From: Oscillospiraceae bacterium
GTDB lineage: Bacteria > Bacillota > Clostridia > Oscillospirales > Acutalibacteraceae
Assembly (NCBI GenBank): GCA_003520555.1
Contig: DOUO01000180.1
Coordinates: 1 to 6,199, forward strand
Direction of reading: 5' to 3'
DNA length: 6,199 bases
The translations under genes were made by a program, and so were the position numbers. The notes beneath the pieces are model-generated. The model worked only from the letters and a program-made list of their open reading frames with translations, was not told where the DNA came from and searched no databases. Shown piece after piece: positions 5,471 through 6,199 of the stretch (positions within the stretch are counted from its first letter, which is position 1; every line of letters starts with the position of its first letter).

Positions 5471-6178
5471 TTATTCGCCGGAATCCCACTTGTAGCCAAG
5501 TCCCCAAACCGTGATGATGTGCTTGGGATTTGAAGGCTCGTCCTCAACCTTCATTCTCAGCCTGCGGATATTAACGTCAACAATCTTGTCCTCGCCCACA
5601 TAAGCGTCGCCCCAAACGTGGTTTAAGATGTCAATTCTGTCAAGGGCGGTGCCGGGATTTGAGAAGAAATATTCCATAATCTGGAACTCAACCTGCGTAA
5701 GCTCAATCATCTTGTCGCCCTTCATAAGCGCGCGGTTGCGCAGATTAAGGGTGAATTCGCCGCTGGTAAGCTCCTCCTTAAAGTTGTTTTCATTGCGTGA
5801 CTGCGCCAGCGCGACCCTGCGGTAAAGCGAGTCAACACGCGCCAGAAGCTCGCTGGGGGAGAAGGGCTTTGCGACATAATCGTCCGCGCCGAGCATAAGT
5901 CCCGTTACCTTGTCCATCTCCTGGGTCTTTGCGGAAAGCATAATAATTCCGATGCCGCCGTTGCGGTTTCTCAGCTCCTTGCAAACCTGAAAGCCGTCAA
6001 TGCCGGGCATCATAACGTCAAGGATTGCGATGTCAAAATCGCCGTTGTTCTCATCGTATTTTTTCAGCGCGGTTTCGCCGCAGTCGGCTTCAACAACGTC
6101 GTAGCCGGCTCTGGTGAGGTTAATTACAACAAAATCGCGGATAGCCGCTTCGTCCTCGCAAACAAGAATTTTTTTCAT
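5471..6178 (-). CDS. OmpR/PhoB-family response regulator
   Basis: This is the DNA-binding partner of the adjacent sensor kinase. The 235-residue protein has a receiver domain (about 1-120) with acidic pocket Glu8-Asp9, phospho-acceptor Asp54 in AILDVMMPGIDG, switch Ser82 in MLSAK, Tyr101, and Lys104 in the KPF motif. A winged-helix Trans_reg_C domain (about 135-232) follows, with LTQVEFQIMEYFFSNPG (160-176), a recognition helix around VDVNIRRLRMKVE (200-212) and the wing HIITVWGLGYKW (220-231). The ATG at 6176-6178 is preceded by a strong GGAGGT (6185-6190) with a 6-nt spacer. The next gene, the kinase, begins 39 nt after its TAA stop (5471-5473). It resembles the PhoP/WalR/ResD group, but a specific name is not justified without a tree. 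The promoter lies beyond the right edge of the window. Confidence 0.96.
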   Translation of the reverse strand: MKKILVCEDEAAIRDFVVINLTRAGYDVVEADCGETALKKYDENNGDFDIAILDVMMPGIDGFQVCKELRNRNGGIGIIMLSAKTQEMDKVTGLMLGADDYVAKPFSPSELLARVDSLYRRVALAQSRNENNFKEELTSGEFTLNLRNRALMKGDKMIELTQVEFQIMEYFFSNPGTALDRIDILNHVWGDAYVGEDKIVDVNIRRLRMKVEDEPSNPKHIITVWGLGYKWDSGE

Positions 6179-6199
6179 TTTTATACCTCCGGGTAATTA

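Overview
This 6.2 kb window is a compact, single-direction stretch of a bacterial chromosome. Every gene lies on the minus strand, so transcription runs from high to low coordinates. The gene content (OmpR-type two-component pair, DUF1385/YqhQ-family membrane protein, prmC, recA, recX, rimO), the GGAGG-type ribosome binding sites and the Gram-positive style LexA-box candidate point to a Bacillota member of the Clostridia, possibly an Oscillospirales/Ruminococcaceae-like gut lineage. The phylum is well supported. The finer placement is inference from gene order and protein style.

In transcription order, the first block is a response regulator (5471-6178), a membrane sensor histidine kinase (3965-5431), a DUF1385 membrane protein (2924-3928) and prmC (2091-2930). 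The gaps are 39 and 36 nt, followed by a 7-nt overlap, so one mRNA is likely. Its promoter lies beyond the right edge, since only 21 nt precede the first start codon.

A 138-nt non-coding gap (1953-2090) separates prmC from the second block. It is the richest regulatory stretch in the window. Reading toward recA it holds a LexA-box-like site, a 15-bp inverted repeat, a TTGTGA-N17-TATAAT promoter wrapped in a perfect 12-bp direct repeat, a strong hairpin at the predicted 5' end of the mRNA, and a smaller hairpin that overlaps the recA ribosome binding site.

The second block is recA (846-1952), recX (247-846) and the first 66 codons of rimO (1-200, cut by the left edge). RecA and its modulator RecX are joined by a TGATG stop/start overlap, so RecX output is probably coupled to RecA translation. 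RimO modifies ribosomal protein S12 and follows after 46 nt.

The genes are recognisable housekeeping or regulatory families, and I see no phage, IS, CRISPR, tRNA or rRNA. I see no evidence of a wholly new system. The observations most worth checking are the architecture of the recA control region and the pairing of a two-component system with an uncharacterised DUF1385 protein and a release-factor methyltransferase.
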